From Dysgonomonas sp. 25 (GTDB lineage: Bacteria; Bacteroidota; Bacteroidia; Bacteroidales; Dysgonomonadaceae): DNA of 64,000 nt. The stretch spans positions 164,878 to 228,877 of the forward strand of contig NZ_QVMN01000007.1 of NCBI RefSeq assembly GCF_010501075.1, written 5' to 3'. This document shows, one piece after another, positions 16,937 to 26,040 of the stretch. How positions within the stretch are numbered: position 1 is the first letter of the stretch; the number at the start of each line of letters is the position of its first letter. Below the pieces are notes generated by a model. The model was not told the origin of the DNA. It did not search any database and was given only the letters and a program-made list of their open reading frames with translations. A program made the translations under genes and the position numbers.

Positions 16937-18910
16937 ATGACAACTATATTAGATCCTAAAAAAGATTCTAAAGTTCCTGAGGGGCCACTCGAAAGGAAAT
17001 GGACAGAATATAAAGATCACCAGAAATTAGTGAATCCTGCTAACAAGCGCCGCCTCGATATTATTGTGGTAGGTACAGGCTTGGCCGGAGCATCGGCAGC
17101 CGCTTCGCTTGGCGAGATGGGATTCAACGTATTGAATTTCTGTATTCAGGATTCACCTCGCCGTGCGCACTCTATTGCTGCACAGGGGGGTATCAACGCT
17201 GCAAAGAACTATCAAAACGACGGTGACTCGGTTTACCGTTTGTTCTACGATACAATTAAAGGTGGTGACTACCGTGCACGCGAATCAAACGTATATCGTT
17301 TGGCCGAAGTAGCAAATAGCATCATCGACCAATGTGTGGCTCAGGGAGTCCCTTTTGCCCGCGAATACGGAGGCCTTTTGGATAACCGTTCGTTCGGTGG
17401 TGCGCAGGTTTCGCGTACATTCTATGCTAAAGGACAAACCGGACAACAGCTTTTGTTAGGTGCTTATTCAGCCCTTAGCCGTCAGGTGAACAAAGGGACT
17501 GTGAAATTATACACCCGTTACGAGATGGTCGAACTTGTCCTTGTGAAAGATGAGGATGGGGTAGAGCGTGCGCGTGGTATCATTGCCCGCAACCTCGTTA
17601 CAGGTAAACTGGAGCGTTTTGCTGCTCATGCCGTAGTAATCGGGACTGGTGGATATGGTAATACATTCTTCCTTTCGACGAATGCAATGGGATCGAACGG
17701 TTCTGCCGCTATTCAGGCATATAAGAAAGGTGCATATTTCGCAAACCCTTGTTTTGCACAGATTCACCCGACTTGTATCCCGGTACACGGCGAGTTCCAG
17801 TCTAAATTGACATTGATGTCGGAATCGCTTCGTAACGATGGACGCATTTGGGTTCCTAAGAAAAAAGAGGATGCAGAGGCTATTCGTGCAGGCAAGATGA
17901 AACCGACCGAAATAAAAGAGGAAGACCGCGACTACTATTTGGAGCGTCGCTATCCTGCATTTGGTAACCTCGTACCTCGTGACGTGGCTTCGCGTGCAGC
18001 GAAAGAGCGTTGCGATGCCGGTTTCGGTGTGAATAATACCGGCCTGGCTGTATATCTCGACTTCTCGGATGCTATCAACCGTTTAGGTCGTGATGTTGTT
18101 GAGGCTAAATATGGTAACCTCTTCCAGATGTATGAGAAAATCGTTGACGATAATCCGTACGAAACACCAATGATGATTTATCCGGCTATCCACTACACGA
18201 TGGGTGGTATCTGGGTCGATTACGAGTTGATGACTTCTATCAAAGGATTGTTTGCTATTGGCGAGGCCAACTTCTCCGACCACGGTGCAAACCGTTTGGG
18301 TGCATCGGCATTGATGCAGGGATTGGCTGACGGATATTTCGTATTACCATATACTATCCAGAATTATTTGGCAGACCAGATTACTGTGCCGCGCTTCAGT
18401 ACAGATTTACCTGAATTCCAGGCTGCTGAAAACGAGCTGAAAGAGAAAATCGCTAAATTGATGAATATCAAAGGTAAGCGTTCGGTGGATTCTATCCACA
18501 AAGAGCTTGGTATCATCATGTGGGATTTTGTAGGTATGGCGCGTACAAAAGAATCGTTGACAAAAGCTATCGATGATTTGAAGAGAGTGAAAGAGGAGTT
18601 CTGGACAAATGTTCGTATTCCGGGTGAAGCGAATGATTTGAATGTGGAACTTGAGAAAGCACTTCGTGTAGCAGACTTCATCGAGATAGGTTTGTTGATG
18701 GCATACGATGGGCTGAACCGTAACGAGTCTTGTGGTGGACACTTCCGCGAAGAATACCAAACTCCTGAAGGTGAGGCTATGCGCGATGACCAAAACTATT
18801 CGTATGTTGCTTGTTGGAAATATACTGGCGACAATGAAGCTCCTGAATTAATCAAAGAGCCTCTCGATTATGAATTTGTTGTGAGACAACAGCGTAATTA
18901 TAAATCGTAA
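16937..18910 (+). CDS. sdhA: Succinate dehydrogenase/fumarate reductase flavoprotein subunit
   Basis: 657 residues, the long form usual for Bacteroidetes. It is the catalytic subunit interconverting fumarate and succinate. The Rossmann motif [20 protein letters not shown] begins near residue 44. H78 in [15 protein letters not shown] is the expected covalent FAD ligand. [46 protein letters not shown] and [14 protein letters not shown] are family landmarks of the active site and capping domain. It lies 44 bases after sdhC. The gap to sdhB is 529 bases because a four-helix-bundle cassette is inserted. Confidence 0.96.
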   Translation: MTTILDPKKDSKVPEGPLERKWTEYKDHQKLVNPANKRRLDIIVVGTGLAGASAAASLGEMGFNVLNFCIQDSPRRAHSIAAQGGINAAKNYQNDGDSVYRLFYDTIKGGDYRARESNVYRLAEVANSIIDQCVAQGVPFAREYGGLLDNRSFGGAQVSRTFYAKGQTGQQLLLGAYSALSRQVNKGTVKLYTRYEMVELVLVKDEDGVERARGIIARNLVTGKLERFAAHAVVIGTGGYGNTFFLSTNAMGSNGSAAIQAYKKGAYFANPCFAQIHPTCIPVHGEFQSKLTLMSESLRNDGRIWVPKKKEDAEAIRAGKMKPTEIKEEDRDYYLERRYPAFGNLVPRDVASRAAKERCDAGFGVNNTGLAVYLDFSDAINRLGRDVVEAKYGNLFQMYEKIVDDNPYETPMMIYPAIHYTMGGIWVDYELMTSIKGLFAIGEANFSDHGANRLGASALMQGLADGYFVLPYTIQNYLADQITVPRFSTDLPEFQAAENELKEKIAKLMNIKGKRSVDSIHKELGIIMWDFVGMARTKESLTKAIDDLKRVKEEFWTNVRIPGEANDLNVELEKALRVADFIEIGLLMAYDGLNRNESCGGHFREEYQTPEGEAMRDDQNYSYVACWKYTGDNEAPELIKEPLDYEFVVRQQRNYKS

Positions 18911-18914
18911 AATA

Positions 18915-19428
18915 GTTACGAGTTACAAGTTACGAGTTACAAGTTATTAGAGAATAATGAAGTAATTGGTAGCTTATAGATAGACTGAAAGTATGAAAAC
19001 GCATAAAGACCTTATTGTCTGGAAAAAGGGAATTGATTTAGTGAAGTCAGCTTATGAATGTACAAGTCGCTTCCCTCAATCTGAGCAATTTGGATTAACT
19101 TCTCAAATAAGAAGATGTGCGGTTTCGATACCATCGAATATTGCTGAAGGATGTGGTAGGAACTCGGATAAAGAGCTGATTCATTTCTTGTATATTGCTC
19201 TTGGTTCGGCTTCGGAACTCGAAACACAGATTATTATATCTGTAGAATTAGGGTTTATGCCACAAGAACAATCGGATAATATTCATCAGCAAGTTAATGA
19301 AATGGTAAGAATGATTTCATCCCTGATAAAGTCTATTAAAACTCGTAACGCTGATTTAATTCATTAAGTTTAAATAAACAAAAGTTATATTGTACAGTTC
19401 TTGTAACTCGTAACTCGTAACTTGTAAC
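18915..19428 (+). mobile_element. Putative IVS-like cassette: four-helix-bundle gene between complementary heptamer arrays
   Basis: The left arm has GTTACGA, GTTACAA, GTTACGA, GTTACAA at 18915-18942 and a degenerate fifth unit. The right arm has TTGTAAC, TCGTAAC, TCGTAAC, TTGTAAC at 19401-19428. In RNA the arms could form a 28-bp stem with 26 Watson-Crick pairs, one G-U and one A-C. The stem would enclose the four-helix-bundle gene. The cassette begins 4 bases after the sdhA stop and ends 11 bases before the sdhB start, so removing it leaves ordinary operon spacing. The mobile nature is inference, and no transposase or clear target duplication is seen. Confidence 0.6.
18993..19367 (+). CDS. 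Four-helix-bundle protein (S23/intervening-sequence family)
   Basis: 124 residues. KDLIVWKKGIDLV, SEQFGLTSQIRRCAVSIPSN and IAEGCGRNS are the hallmarks of the four helix bundle family first seen encoded in 23S rRNA intervening sequences of Leptospira and related to the Avd accessory protein of diversity-generating retroelements. No reverse transcriptase is near. The family forms basic pentamers that bind nucleic acid, and the cellular role is unknown. It lies in the sdhA-sdhB gap in the same direction, so it should be transcribed with the operon. Confidence 0.92.
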   Translation: MKTHKDLIVWKKGIDLVKSAYECTSRFPQSEQFGLTSQIRRCAVSIPSNIAEGCGRNSDKELIHFLYIALGSASELETQIIISVELGFMPQEQSDNIHQQVNEMVRMISSLIKSIKTRNADLIH

Positions 19429-19439
19429 TGATAAAAACA

Positions 19440-20195
19440 ATGGATAAAACAATAAATATAAAAGTAAAAGTTTGGCGCCAGAGAGGTCCTAAAGTTAAAG
19501 GAGCTTTTGAAACATATGCGCTGGATGGCATTTCGGTTGACAGTTCATTCCTCGAAATGCTCGATATCCTAAACGAACAACTTGTAAACGAAGGTAAAGA
19601 GCCTATCGTATTCGACCACGACTGCCGCGAAGGTATATGCGGTATGTGTAGCCTCTATGTAAACGGAGAGCCGCATGGACCGGACACAAGTGTGACAACT
19701 TGCCAGTTGCACATGCGTAAGTTCAAAGATGGCGAAACTATTACAATCGAACCTTGGCGTTCGGCAGCCTTCCCTATCATCCGCGACTTGATGGTGGATC
19801 GTACGGCTTTCGATAAGATTATTCAGGCCGGAGGTTATACAAGTGTTAATACAGGCGGTGTGCCTGATGCGAATGCTATTCCAATCCCTAAACCGGATGC
19901 CGACGAGGCGATGGATGCAGCCTCTTGTATCGGTTGCGGAGCTTGTGTGGCAACTTGTAAAAATGGTTCGGCTATGCTTTTCGTATCGGCTAAGGTAAGT
20001 CAGTTGGCGCTCCTTCCGCAAGGACGTGTCGAAGCTGCCCGTCGTGCCAAAGCCATGGTTGCTAAAATGGACGAATTAGGATTCGGTAACTGTACCAATA
20101 CACAGGCTTGTGAAGCTGAATGTCCTAAGAATGTTTCTATCAGCAATATTGCCCGTCTGAACCGCGAATTCCTGAAAGCGAAGTTTAAAGACTAA
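19440..20195 (+). CDS. sdhB: Succinate dehydrogenase/fumarate reductase iron-sulfur subunit
   Basis: 251 residues. It passes electrons between the flavin and membrane subunits. The [2Fe-2S] cluster motif [15 protein letters not shown] with a later CQLHMRKF is in the N-terminal ferredoxin domain. [13 protein letters not shown] and [18 protein letters not shown] in the C-terminal domain bind the [4Fe-4S] and [3Fe-4S] clusters. All expected cysteines are visible. It closes the operon, which ends in a strong terminator. Its separation from sdhA by a repeat-framed gene is unusual. Confidence 0.95.
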   Translation: MDKTINIKVKVWRQRGPKVKGAFETYALDGISVDSSFLEMLDILNEQLVNEGKEPIVFDHDCREGICGMCSLYVNGEPHGPDTSVTTCQLHMRKFKDGETITIEPWRSAAFPIIRDLMVDRTAFDKIIQAGGYTSVNTGGVPDANAIPIPKPDADEAMDAASCIGCGACVATCKNGSAMLFVSAKVSQLALLPQGRVEAARRAKAMVAKMDELGFGNCTNTQACEAECPKNVSISNIARLNREFLKAKFKD

Positions 20196-20218
20196 GTTTG
20201 CAGAACGAACTATATCGG

Positions 20219-20254
20219 CAGCCTAATCAATTTTATTGGTTAGGCTGTTTTTTT
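20219..20254. terminator. Bidirectional terminator after sdhB
   Basis: CAGCCTAATCAA pairs with TTGGTTAGGCTG around a five-base loop, followed by seven T. It overlaps the stop of the convergent EamA gene and probably serves both directions. Confidence 0.88.
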
Positions 20255-21121
20255 GCTGATTGATTTCTGTGCAACGACCAATATAACGGAAATGATGATG
20301 AGGGCAATGCCAATAAAGCTGTATAAACTAAACGCTTCGGAAAAATAAACAACCCCGACGGCGACTGCCACAACAGGCTCCATCGAACCGAGTATGGAAG
20401 TGGTGGTAGAACCCACATATTTTATTGCCAGCACCAAAGTGAGATCCGAAATGACGGTACATAAAAGTGCCAGTAAAGAGAGTTCGGTAAAAGCCGAAAA
20501 GCTTGGGATAGGTTGCACACCTCCCGAAAGCAGGGCATATACTAAGAATATAAGCGCGCCGAAGAGAAGAATGTAGAAAGTTAATACTTCGGCAGGCAAT
20601 TTTCCCGCCTTACTCTGGTTAACGCCTACTATATAAATGGAATAGGTGAGGATGGTGATGCCTGCAATCAGTATGCCGAGCAGCCGGATATTACCACCGC
20701 CTGTCCAACAAAGAAATACAACCCCACACACGGCGATGATAGCGGCTAAGAGGAGGGATATAGACTTCCTCTCTTTGAAAAAGGCAACCATAAAGATGCT
20801 TACGGCAATGGGATACATAAAGTGTATTGTCGTCGCCATTCCGCTGGGGATGTAATGGTACGAATAGATAAGGAAAAGCGCTGTAGCTGCATATAAAGCA
20901 CTCAGTGCGAATATGGAAAGCAGATGCCGCGAGGGTATTTTCAGGCTTTCTTTCCGGATAAGGCAGATGCCTGCCATCATGATGGCTGAGAAGAGAAAGC
21001 GAAAAAACAAAATGGATGGTCCCTCTAATCCCTTTTCCATTAAGGGAATAGAAAACAATGGAATGAGTCCGAACGTGCCGGACGAAACCAGTGCAAAAAT
21101 GATTCCCTTTAGAGTTTTCAT
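20240..21121 (-). CDS. EamA/DMT superfamily transporter
   Basis: 293 residues with ten predicted helices in two EamA repeats (first FGLIPLFSIPLMEKGLEGPS, last MEPVVAVAVGVVYFSEAFSL). It is an inner-membrane exporter-type permease with unknown substrate. It is only distantly similar to the EamA protein at 3778-4710, so the two are not recent duplicates. It is convergent with the sdh operon and shares its terminator region. Confidence 0.9.
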   Translation of the reverse strand: MKTLKGIIFALVSSGTFGLIPLFSIPLMEKGLEGPSILFFRFLFSAIMMAGICLIRKESLKIPSRHLLSIFALSALYAATALFLIYSYHYIPSGMATTIHFMYPIAVSIFMVAFFKERKSISLLLAAIIAVCGVVFLCWTGGGNIRLLGILIAGITILTYSIYIVGVNQSKAGKLPAEVLTFYILLFGALIFLVYALLSGGVQPIPSFSAFTELSLLALLCTVISDLTLVLAIKYVGSTTTSILGSMEPVVAVAVGVVYFSEAFSLYSFIGIALIIISVILVVAQKSISKKTA

Positions 21122-21592
21122 AAACGATGATCTTAATTAAGCCTGCAAAGATAGCTATTGTATGCTGTCTAAAAAAGCCTTCTTTGTTAATCAATTGTTT
21201 AATATTGTTATTGGTTTATCAATATTTTTTTAGTTGACGAGTAAACCAGTTGACGAGTAAACCAGTTGACGAGTAAACGAGTATACAAGTATACAAGAAG
21301 TAGAAGCCTCCCCGTAGGGGAGGTTGGAGGGGCTAAAAAGTAACTACAATAAAAAATGCATAGGATATATATACTTTTTGTCTATCTTTTTTACTTAACA
21401 TGTTTACAGTAAGTATAATATGAAGTGTGCAAAAGTAACACGAGGGTGACAAAAAGGTGACACATTTGTGGCTTTTTGGGGAACAACTATAATCAGAATC
21501 GGAAAACGGCCGGAAGGCGTCTTTTTTAGTTAATTTTTTTCACTTTATCGTATAATTTTTTATACTTTTGGTGGCTCATAGAAAATAAGGAA
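21122..21592. repeat. Intergenic region with octamer array and palindromes
   Basis: No gene seen. An array of eight octamers runs 21233-21296 (GTTGACGA, GTAAACCA, alternating, then GTAAACGA and two GTATACAA). Next comes a CCTCCCCGTAGGGGAGG palindrome near 21308-21324 and an AAAAAGTAAC element at 21335-21379. TACTTTTG at 21563-21570 is a possible -7 box for the ClC gene. Confidence 0.75.
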
Positions 21593-23380
21593 ATGTCAGT
21601 AAAAACTATATATGACAAGTTTATCGTTTGGAAAACTAACCACGTAAAATCCAATCAATTATTACTCTTTATCAGCTTTCTGATAGGGATACTGACTGCA
21701 TTGGCTGCATATATACTGAAATCGCTGATTCATTTTATCCAACATCTGCTGACCTCGCACATAACAGGCGAGAGCGCCAATTACTTATACCTTATTTTTC
21801 CCGTTGTCGGTATTCTTTTGGCAGGGTTATTTGTCAAATACATCGTAAAAGACGATATAAGCCACGGGATTACGAGGATTCTGTATGCCATTTCGCAACG
21901 GAAGAGTTTTATCCGGCTGCATAATGTATATACCTCTATTATAGCCAGCTCCGTAACTATCGGGTTCGGGGGATCGGTGGGAGCTGAGGCGCCTATCGTT
22001 CTCACGGGATCGGCTATCGGTTCCAATCTGGGGCGCTTCTTCAAAGTGGAACAGCGCTACCTGATGCTCCTCATCGGGTGCGGTGCGGCAGGAGCTATTG
22101 CCGGAATCTTTAAAGCGCCGATAACAGGCCTGGTGTTTGTTATCGAGGTGTTGATGCTCGACCTCACACTGTTCACCATTATGCCTTTGCTGGTTTCGTC
22201 GGTCACGGCTGCTACCTTCTCCTATATTACGACCGGGACGAAGGCCATGTTTGAGTTTGCTCACGGCGATCAGTTTTTGATGGAGCGCATTCCGTTTGTT
22301 GTGTTGTTAGGCTTGTTCTGCGGCTTTGTGTCCCTTTACTTTACGAGGGCTATCATGTGGGCGGAAGGAAAATTCAGAAAGCGTAGCTACTGGACTAAAT
22401 TCCTGATGGGCGCAACAACATTGAGTATTCTTATATTTATTCTGCCTCCCCTCTATGGCGAGGGTTACGATACAATCAACATATTGATCGGAGGTAGCCA
22501 GAATTTCGATTCTATCCTTTCGGGCAGTTTCTTCTATCAGTATAAAGACCAGAATTGGGTACTAATCGTATTCCTTGTTGGAGTAATCTTGTTTAAGGTC
22601 TTTGCTACGGCGGCCACCAATGGGGGAGGGGGTACGGGTGGTACATTCGCTCCGTCGCTCTTCGTGGGGTGTATAGCCGGCTTTGTCTTTGCCTTCGTTA
22701 TCAACCAATATGGTGGATTCACCCATCTGCCTGTGCAGAATTTTGCCCTGATGGGGATGGCAGGCGTAATGGCGGGTGTTATGCATGCGCCGCTTACAGG
22801 GACATTCCTGATAGCCGAATTGACGGGCGGATATGAATTGTTCTTGCCGTTATTGATTGTTTCGGGGGTTGCCTACCTCACTATCAGGCTGTTCGAATCG
22901 CACAGTATTTACTCCATGCGTCTGGCTAAGAAAGGCGAACTACTGACGCACCATAAGGATAAAGCCATCCTGACATTGATGAATGGACGGGAATTGATAG
23001 AGACTAATTTTCAGAGTGTTACCCCTGATATGACCTTGGGCGATGTGGTAAAAACGATTGCCTGTTCGACGCGCAATGTCTTTCCGGTGGTCGATGATAA
23101 TGGCCACTTTATGGGGATTGTACAAATGGATAATATCCGCAATATCATGTTCCGCCCGGAACTGTATAACCGCTTCAAAGTGACGCGCTTTATGACCTCT
23201 CCTCCGGCAGTCATACAAATGGGGATGACGGTGGAACAGGTAATGAAGCTATTCGATAAAACTAAGGCATGGAACCTCCCTGTAATCGATCAGGAAGAGA
23301 AATATCTGGGCTTTATCTCCAAATCGAGCGTACTGAATGTCTACCGCGAAGTTCTGGTAGAGACTTTCTCTGAAGGTTAA
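21593..23380 (+). CDS. ClC-type chloride channel/antiporter with CBS domains
   Basis: 595 residues. The first 440 residues hold the ClC membrane domain: FGGSVGAEAPIVLTGSAIGS (ion pathway), GAAGAIAGIFKAPITGLVFV and NGGGGTGGTFAPSLFVG are the conserved filter segments, and GVMHAPLTGTFLIAEL follows. The C-terminal 130 residues form a CBS pair (MTLGDVVKTI to VMKLFDKTKAWNLPVID), which binds adenine nucleotides in related proteins. Whether it is a channel or a proton-coupled antiporter cannot be settled from what I can see. It stands alone. Confidence 0.92.
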   Translation: MSVKTIYDKFIVWKTNHVKSNQLLLFISFLIGILTALAAYILKSLIHFIQHLLTSHITGESANYLYLIFPVVGILLAGLFVKYIVKDDISHGITRILYAISQRKSFIRLHNVYTSIIASSVTIGFGGSVGAEAPIVLTGSAIGSNLGRFFKVEQRYLMLLIGCGAAGAIAGIFKAPITGLVFVIEVLMLDLTLFTIMPLLVSSVTAATFSYITTGTKAMFEFAHGDQFLMERIPFVVLLGLFCGFVSLYFTRAIMWAEGKFRKRSYWTKFLMGATTLSILIFILPPLYGEGYDTINILIGGSQNFDSILSGSFFYQYKDQNWVLIVFLVGVILFKVFATAATNGGGGTGGTFAPSLFVGCIAGFVFAFVINQYGGFTHLPVQNFALMGMAGVMAGVMHAPLTGTFLIAELTGGYELFLPLLIVSGVAYLTIRLFESHSIYSMRLAKKGELLTHHKDKAILTLMNGRELIETNFQSVTPDMTLGDVVKTIACSTRNVFPVVDDNGHFMGIVQMDNIRNIMFRPELYNRFKVTRFMTSPPAVIQMGMTVEQVMKLFDKTKAWNLPVIDQEEKYLGFISKSSVLNVYREVLVETFSEG

Positions 23381-23389
23381 TTCTTTTTT

Positions 23390-23989
23390 TTAAGGAGTGA
23401 CTATCGAAGCCAGCGAATCGGGGGACAATACCACTATGGTGTGTGTACTGTCTATCTTTTGGTTTCCGGCTTTATCCACACAGCCGATAAGTAAAAAATA
23501 CTCCCCTTGCCGATAAGGTGTTTCGTTCTGCCCGCCAGAGTTGGCAGATATGCGGATGTCACTTTGGTTATAAACAGTCGTGTCTGTTTTCCCGAAAATG
23601 GTGCTCCAAGCCCTTGTGATATATAATAAGGAGTCGGTCTTTCGCCATTGGCTACCAACAAGGATGGAGTCTCTTGGAGGATTCGGTGATATCTCGGTAG
23701 AGTCATATCTTAGCTTGATAACGAATGAGGACAGTCCGCCCTCTTTGTTATCCTCGAACCTTACCTTGAATTTCATTATGCGTCCCGGTACCAGCGTATC
23801 TCTCGAGGAGGTGTTGTTCCTGTTGAAGGTATAGGTTATTCCGCCATGTATAATGGTATCTTCGTAATTTATCCTTATATCGGATATGACAGGCGCAGTT
23901 GTGTCGTCCTTGTGTTCGTCCTTTCCGCATGAGAGGAAAGCAAGTACAGAGGCTAAAAGCAGGAATATAAGTGAAATCAGTTTTCTCAT
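23390..23989 (-). CDS. DUF4625-like lipoprotein
   Basis: 199 residues with an SPII signal (LLLASVLAFLSCGKDEH), so it is a lipoprotein. TTAPVISDIRINYEDTIIHGG and a late CVDKAGNQ segment suggest an Ig-like fold of the DUF4625 type common in Bacteroidetes. The assignment is moderate. It ends convergently with the ClC gene, ten bases apart. It is separated from the DUF4465 operon by a strong minus-strand terminator, so it is a separate unit. Confidence 0.7.
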   Translation of the reverse strand: MRKLISLIFLLLASVLAFLSCGKDEHKDDTTAPVISDIRINYEDTIIHGGITYTFNRNNTSSRDTLVPGRIMKFKVRFEDNKEGGLSSFVIKLRYDSTEISPNPPRDSILVGSQWRKTDSLLYITRAWSTIFGKTDTTVYNQSDIRISANSGGQNETPYRQGEYFLLIGCVDKAGNQKIDSTHTIVVLSPDSLASIVTP

Positions 23990-24058
23990 TGTCGTGTCCT
24001 AAATGGGTTATACCCTGCGAAGATAAGCAATTTCGTTAAAAAAACATGCGATGAGCCG

Positions 24059-24096
24059 AAAGAAACAAGCAGTTGAGAGGTTTCCCTCTCAACTGC
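24059..24096 (-). terminator. Terminator of the DUF4465 region
   Basis: On the minus strand GCAGTTGAGAGG pairs with CCTCTCAACTGC around GAAA, followed by TTGTTTCTTT. The stem is perfect over 12 bp. Confidence 0.85.
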
Positions 24097-24142
24097 CTGA
24101 TAGTAATGATTAGTGATTGTAAATATAGAACCTCTTATGGAA

Positions 24143-24985
24143 TTAATCGAAGAATTCCCATTCATACTTCCGGTCGTATACCGTTAGCCTGTCGATGCAG
24201 AAGTATGCAGGGGTGTTCATGCGGGTTGCCGAATTGTCGCTGCTTTCGAGCGTGAAGAAAATATAACGGACGTCTCCCAGCGAAGAGATATTGATTGTCT
24301 GCCATTTATCCAAGATAGATGTCTTGCCATCCCGGTAGTCGGCCAGATAGACTGTTACGGGAGCGGTGATTTTCATATCGCCATCCACCCCGTAGATGTT
24401 CAGTTTGAAATAGTCCCCGTTTTGGAAAGCCGAAGCTCCATTGTTGTTCCCATTCATGATGGTGTAATAGACCAACGACGTGTTAGTCACGGAAATCCGG
24501 TGTGCCCGGTAACGCTTTTTGCCCGATTGAATCTTTACCCATGAGGTGAAATCGTATTCGGAGAAGGTCTTTCCCTTGAGTGGCTCTGTGATGCGTGAAC
24601 CTTCTACAAGTCCTTTGCCATAGTTCACGAGGTAGGGTTTTCCTTCGCCCGATAATCCGCCTTTTGGCATGGCTGCAAACTGATTGCCGGGATACCAGCC
24701 GCTGCCGCTGTGGTCGGAGTTATTAGCCACGTTGCTTACAACAAAGCCGTCGAAAACGGTTGAGCTTAGAGCGGTATGAGAGAACTTAAAGATGCCGGAT
24801 TCGACATTCGTATTGTCTGTATAGGCATCTTTCCAATATTTGCCACCTGTGACAGCTACGCCGTCCGATAAGTCGAACTTATCTATATTGAGCTTTTTGT
24901 ACTCACGGTCATAATCGTCTTTGCACGATAGGAAGCCCAGCAAAAGGGGGGCTGATAGAAGTAGGTAGAGATAAATCTTTTTCAT
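24143..24985 (-). CDS. DUF4465 lipoprotein, third in array (possible BtuH-type B12-binding protein)
   Basis: 280 residues from the ATG at 24985 (MKKIYLYLLLSAPLLLGFLS then CKDDYD). Cys in LGFLSC is the lipobox, and the following acidic residues suggest surface export. DUF4465 landmarks: LSDGVAVTGGKYWKDAYTDN, FDGFVVSNVANNSDH, VYLADYRDG and SATRMNTPAYFCIDRLTV. As I recall, the BtuH family of surface cobalamin-binding lipoproteins in Bacteroides has this kind of domain, so B12 binding is plausible. A terminator-like hairpin precedes it, and its own -7 box (minus-strand TACCTTTG at 25028-25035) suggests independent expression. It is very similar to the next gene. Confidence 0.85.
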   Translation of the reverse strand: MKKIYLYLLLSAPLLLGFLSCKDDYDREYKKLNIDKFDLSDGVAVTGGKYWKDAYTDNTNVESGIFKFSHTALSSTVFDGFVVSNVANNSDHSGSGWYPGNQFAAMPKGGLSGEGKPYLVNYGKGLVEGSRITEPLKGKTFSEYDFTSWVKIQSGKKRYRAHRISVTNTSLVYYTIMNGNNNGASAFQNGDYFKLNIYGVDGDMKITAPVTVYLADYRDGKTSILDKWQTINISSLGDVRYIFFTLESSDNSATRMNTPAYFCIDRLTVYDRKYEWEFFD

Positions 24986-25118
24986 GTTGTATGTAATTAA
25001 AATAATGTATTCTTGTATTTCTTCTGCCAAAGGTATCTCTTTAGGGGAGGGGATAATGACTTTTTAGACGAAACAGCCTGTTTTGTAGACGGAACAGTGT
25101 ATTTTGGTGGGTGGGCCT

Positions 25119-25162
25119 AAAAAAGGGAGAGAAGAACTGCTACCGAACAACTCTTTTCTCCC
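25119..25162 (-). terminator. Internal terminator between DUF4465 genes
   Basis: On the minus strand GGGAGAAAAGAG pairs imperfectly with TTCTTCTCTCCC around a 14-base loop and is followed by six T. It would end the riboswitch-controlled transcript before the last DUF4465 gene. Confidence 0.6.
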
Positions 25163-25191
25163 CCTGAGGATTACTTAATATATTTGCTTCT

Positions 25192-26013
25192 TTATTTGAC
25201 TTTATCTACGACGAGTCTATCCAGACAGAAATATGCCGGAGTGTTCATGTAAGTGCTGCCACCTACTGTACTGTTGTCGCTACTTTCGAGTATGAAGAAG
25301 ATATAACGCACTTCGCCCAACGAAGAGATATTCACCTTCTGCCATTTGTCCAGAATAGCCGTTTTGCCGTCGCGATAATCAGCCAGATAGACTGTGACGG
25401 GAGCGGTGATTTTCATATCGGCATCTACCCCGTAGATGCTGATTCGGTAATAGTCGCCATTATCAAAGGCGTTGGCAGTACCATTCCCGTTCTTTATGGC
25501 ATAGTATGTCAATGAAGTGTTGGCTATGGAAACGCGATGCGCTTTGTACCGGTCGCCGGCTGCTCCGACCTTTACCCAAGAAGAAAAGCTCGATTCGCTG
25601 AATGTCTTTCCTGCGTATGGAGCTGAAATAGCTGCTCCGAAGGTAAGTCCTTCGCCATAGCTCACGAGATAAGGTTTGCCTTCGCCCGCTACAGCGCCTT
25701 TCGGCATGGCCGCGAATTGATTGTCGGGATACCAGTCGCTTCCATGGTCGCTATTGTTAGCCACGTTACTTGCCGTAAATCCTTCGAAATAGTTGGCGAA
25801 AGCCGATGAGTGCGAAAACGCGAAGATGCCGGACGTGATATTGGTGCCGTCTATATAGGTGTTTTTCCAATACTTTCCATCTGTGACTGCTACTCCGTCG
25901 GACAAGTTGAAGGTACTCATGTCGAGGTCGACATAGTGGTGGTCATCATCGTCCGAACAAGCTGTGAACCCTAATGCAAGGGTTGCTAATAGTAATAAAT
26001 AAATCTTTTTCAT
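25192..26013 (-). CDS. DUF4465 lipoprotein, second in array
   Basis: 273 residues. Lipobox in ALGFTACSDDDD. The body follows the DUF4465 pattern: LSDGVAVTDGKYWKNTYIDG, YFEGFTASNVANNSDHG, AAMPKGAVAGEGKPYLVSYG, VYLADYRDGKTAILDKWQ and TYMNTPAYFCLDRLVVDK. It is about as close to the third protein as expected for a recent duplication. It lies 27 bases downstream of the first DUF4465 gene, with no room for a promoter, so both are likely read from the riboswitch transcript. Probable outer-membrane surface lipoprotein. Confidence 0.87.
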   Translation of the reverse strand: MKKIYLLLLATLALGFTACSDDDDHHYVDLDMSTFNLSDGVAVTDGKYWKNTYIDGTNITSGIFAFSHSSAFANYFEGFTASNVANNSDHGSDWYPDNQFAAMPKGAVAGEGKPYLVSYGEGLTFGAAISAPYAGKTFSESSFSSWVKVGAAGDRYKAHRVSIANTSLTYYAIKNGNGTANAFDNGDYYRISIYGVDADMKITAPVTVYLADYRDGKTAILDKWQKVNISSLGEVRYIFFILESSDNSTVGGSTYMNTPAYFCLDRLVVDKVK

Positions 26014-26040
26014 GTTGTATATTAATTGTTTATAGATTGA

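Noticed and set aside
18993..19367. Diversity-generating retroelement suggested by the Avd-like four-helix-bundle gene
   Set aside because: No reverse transcriptase and no template or variable repeat pair was seen nearby.
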